Source: Phyllobacterium pellucidum (GTDB lineage: Bacteria; Pseudomonadota; Alphaproteobacteria; Rhizobiales; Rhizobiaceae). Taken from it: DNA of 64,000 bases. A program made the translations under genes and the position numbers. The DNA is taken from the NCBI RefSeq assembly GCF_013327855.1, contig NZ_JABUMX010000001.1, positions 744,001 to 808,000 of the forward strand. Reading direction: 5' to 3'. How positions within the stretch are numbered: the first letter of the stretch is position 1; every line of letters starts with the position of its first letter. Shown here in pieces: positions 62,813 through 64,000 of the stretch. A model generated the notes under the pieces. The model ran no database searches, was not told the DNA's origin, and saw only the letters and a program-made list of their open reading frames with translations.

Positions 62813-64000
62813 ATGGACCAGATGGCGATTGATCGAACGGAACCGGCAGCCGGAAGCAAGGAGGTATCCGCTCGGTTGACGCTCACCGCGCTTGCACTCT
62901 CGACGCTGCTTGCTGCCCTCGGCGTCAGCATCGCCAACGTCGCGTTACCGACGCTGGCGCAGGCATTTTCCGCGCCGTTCCAGCACGTGCAATGGATCAT
63001 CCTCGCCTATCTTCTTGCCGTCACGGTTTGCATCGTAAGCGTGGGACGCCTCGGGGACGTTGTCGGCCATCGGCAGGTGCTCCTCGCCGGAATCCTGCTG
63101 TTCACCCTTGCCTCCGCCTTGTGCGCCGCGGCCCCCACATTGTGGATGCTGGTTGCCGCCCGCACGGCGCAGGGGCTTGGAGCGGCTATCCTGATGTCGC
63201 TCAGCATCGCATTTGTTGGCGATACGATTCCGAAGGAAAGGATCGGCAGCGCAATGGGCTTGCTCGGAACGATGTCGGCAATCGGAACGGCGCTCGGTCC
63301 TTCGCTCGGCGGCGTGTTGATCGCCGGCGCTGGCTGGCGCGCGATCTTTCTGGTGATGCTGCCGCTCGGCATCGCCAACTTCATCCTCGCCTATCGCTAT
63401 CTGCCGGGCGAAAGCCGCAAAGGCCTTGCAACCCGCACCGGCTTCGACCTGCCGGGCACATTGCTGCTGGCGGTGACACTTGCCGCCTATGCCCTGGCGA
63501 TGACGATTGGTCGGGGCCGATTCGGCGGCTTCAGCGCAGGCCTGATCGGGCTTGCGGTTGTGGCGGGCATGCTTTTTGTGCTTGTGGAGAAAAGGACGAA
63601 ATCTCCTCTGGTTCGGCTGGCGATACTGCGCAGCCGGGTTTTGAGCGGCAGCCTTGCCATGAACGGGCTCGTCTCGACCGTCATGATGACGACGCTGGTC
63701 GTCGGCCCCTTCTACCTGGCGCGCGGGCTTGGGCTGAGCGCCGCCCTCGTCGGCATTGTCATGTCGGGCGGGCCGATCATCTCAGCCTTGAGCGGCGTGC
63801 CGGCGGGGCGGATGGTCGATCGCCGCGGTACGCGCGCCATCATTCTGGCCGGCCTCTCCATTATGGTGGCGGGTTCACTTGCGCTCTGCCTGATACCGGC
63901 GACGTTCGGCATTGCCGGCTACATAACTGCCATTGCCATCCTCACGCCGGGCTATGCCCTGTTTCAGGCGGCCAATAATACCGCGACCATGAAGGACGTC
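62813..64000 (+). CDS. MFS transporter, DHA2 type (partial, runs off the window)
   Basis: An open frame from ATG 62813 to the window end, 396 codons with no stop. It begins MDQMAIDRTEPAAGSKE, and then LTALALSTLLAALGVSIANV and ALPTLAQAF follow, the DHA2 first helix. GRLGDVVGHRQVLLAGI is the loop 2-3 motif and GPSLGGVLIAGAGWRAIFL is motif C. About 11 hydrophobic segments are visible, consistent with the 14-helix drug exporter group. AAGGAGCCCAAGG precedes the start. The divergent LysR gene is the likely regulator; the substrate is unknown. Confidence 0.9.
   Translation, partial: MDQMAIDRTEPAAGSKEVSARLTLTALALSTLLAALGVSIANVALPTLAQAFSAPFQHVQWIILAYLLAVTVCIVSVGRLGDVVGHRQVLLAGILLFTLASALCAAAPTLWMLVAARTAQGLGAAILMSLSIAFVGDTIPKERIGSAMGLLGTMSAIGTALGPSLGGVLIAGAGWRAIFLVMLPLGIANFILAYRYLPGESRKGLATRTGFDLPGTLLLAVTLAAYALAMTIGRGRFGGFSAGLIGLAVVAGMLFVLVEKRTKSPLVRLAILRSRVLSGSLAMNGLVSTVMMTTLVVGPFYLARGLGLSAALVGIVMSGGPIISALSGVPAGRMVDRRGTRAIILAGLSIMVAGSLALCLIPATFGIAGYITAIAILTPGYALFQAANNTATMKDV

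Noticed and set aside
61786..63000. 404-residue LysR form starting at 63000
   Set aside because: The upstream ~100 residues overlap the divergent MFS gene; the helix-turn-helix begins at MTPPDLNLL (62691).

Overview
The window is chromosomal DNA of an alphaproteobacterium of the order Hyphomicrobiales (Rhizobiales), most like the Brucella/Ochrobactrum/Phyllobacterium/Mesorhizobium group. The evidence is gene content and order: aroC-ribB, fabI beside a histidine phosphatase and a DnaJ-type chaperone near pdxH, an atpI-B-E-F'-F operon, ubiA beside a DUF6101 gene, der beside a YfgM-like TPR gene, separate glyQ and glyS, and SbmA/BacA transporters. The species cannot be named from the sequence alone. 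Both strands are densely coded, many starts are GTG or TTG, and 1-4 base overlaps (ATGA, TTGA, GTGA) are common.

About 1-46 kb is mostly core genome. In order it holds riboflavin and chorismate synthesis (ribB, aroC), an orphan TctC-type binding protein, fabI, a DnaJ-like chaperone, a low-GC glycosyltransferase, pdxH, two acyl-CoA enzymes behind a LiuR-like operator, a GH25-like protein, purD, ubiA, an FAD oxidoreductase with tsaC, and glyS/glyQ. Next come a large TPR protein, ispB, a run of small forward genes (DUF2007, methyltransferase, sppA, ispE, moaB), a radical SAM protein, rnhB, the F0 half of the ATP synthase, a SleB-type hydrolase, der, NnrU, a polysaccharide deacetylase, two tandem BacA-type transporters and an MFS exporter.

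About 46-58 kb is accessory. An ArsR/SRPBCC pair is followed by an isochorismatase-fold hydrolase and a LysR gene gutted by an internal deletion. These two lie between 63-bp direct repeats, one of which is the true 3' end of an Ldh-family dehydrogenase gene and the other a detached copy of it. Then comes a reverse-strand catabolic and uptake cluster: FCD-type GntR regulator, two enolase-superfamily enzymes, a Tat-exported dipeptide-type binding protein, two permeases, a fused double ATPase and the Ldh-family dehydrogenase. I read it as one pathway that imports a small oligopeptide-like, hydroxy-acid or amino-acid-like compound and epimerises, dehydrates and oxidises it. The substrate is not evident.

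About 58-64 kb holds a small SMR-like membrane protein, acylphosphatase, a SixA-like phosphatase, an ureidoglycine aminohydrolase-like cupin, a divergent second-type ClpP in an operon with another ArsR/SRPBCC pair, and a LysR regulator divergent from an MFS exporter cut by the window end.

The signals most worth following are non-coding or structural: a three-way-junction element at about 16.6 kb, three consecutive stem-loops at about 36 kb, an in-frame repeat insertion inside glyS, a 16-bp inverted repeat straddling the rnhB start, a 17-bp perfect stem between the bacA copies, palindromic operators for two ArsR genes and the GntR gene, and the repeat-flanked isochorismatase/LysR block. I saw no CRISPR array, rRNA, convincing tRNA or intact insertion sequence.
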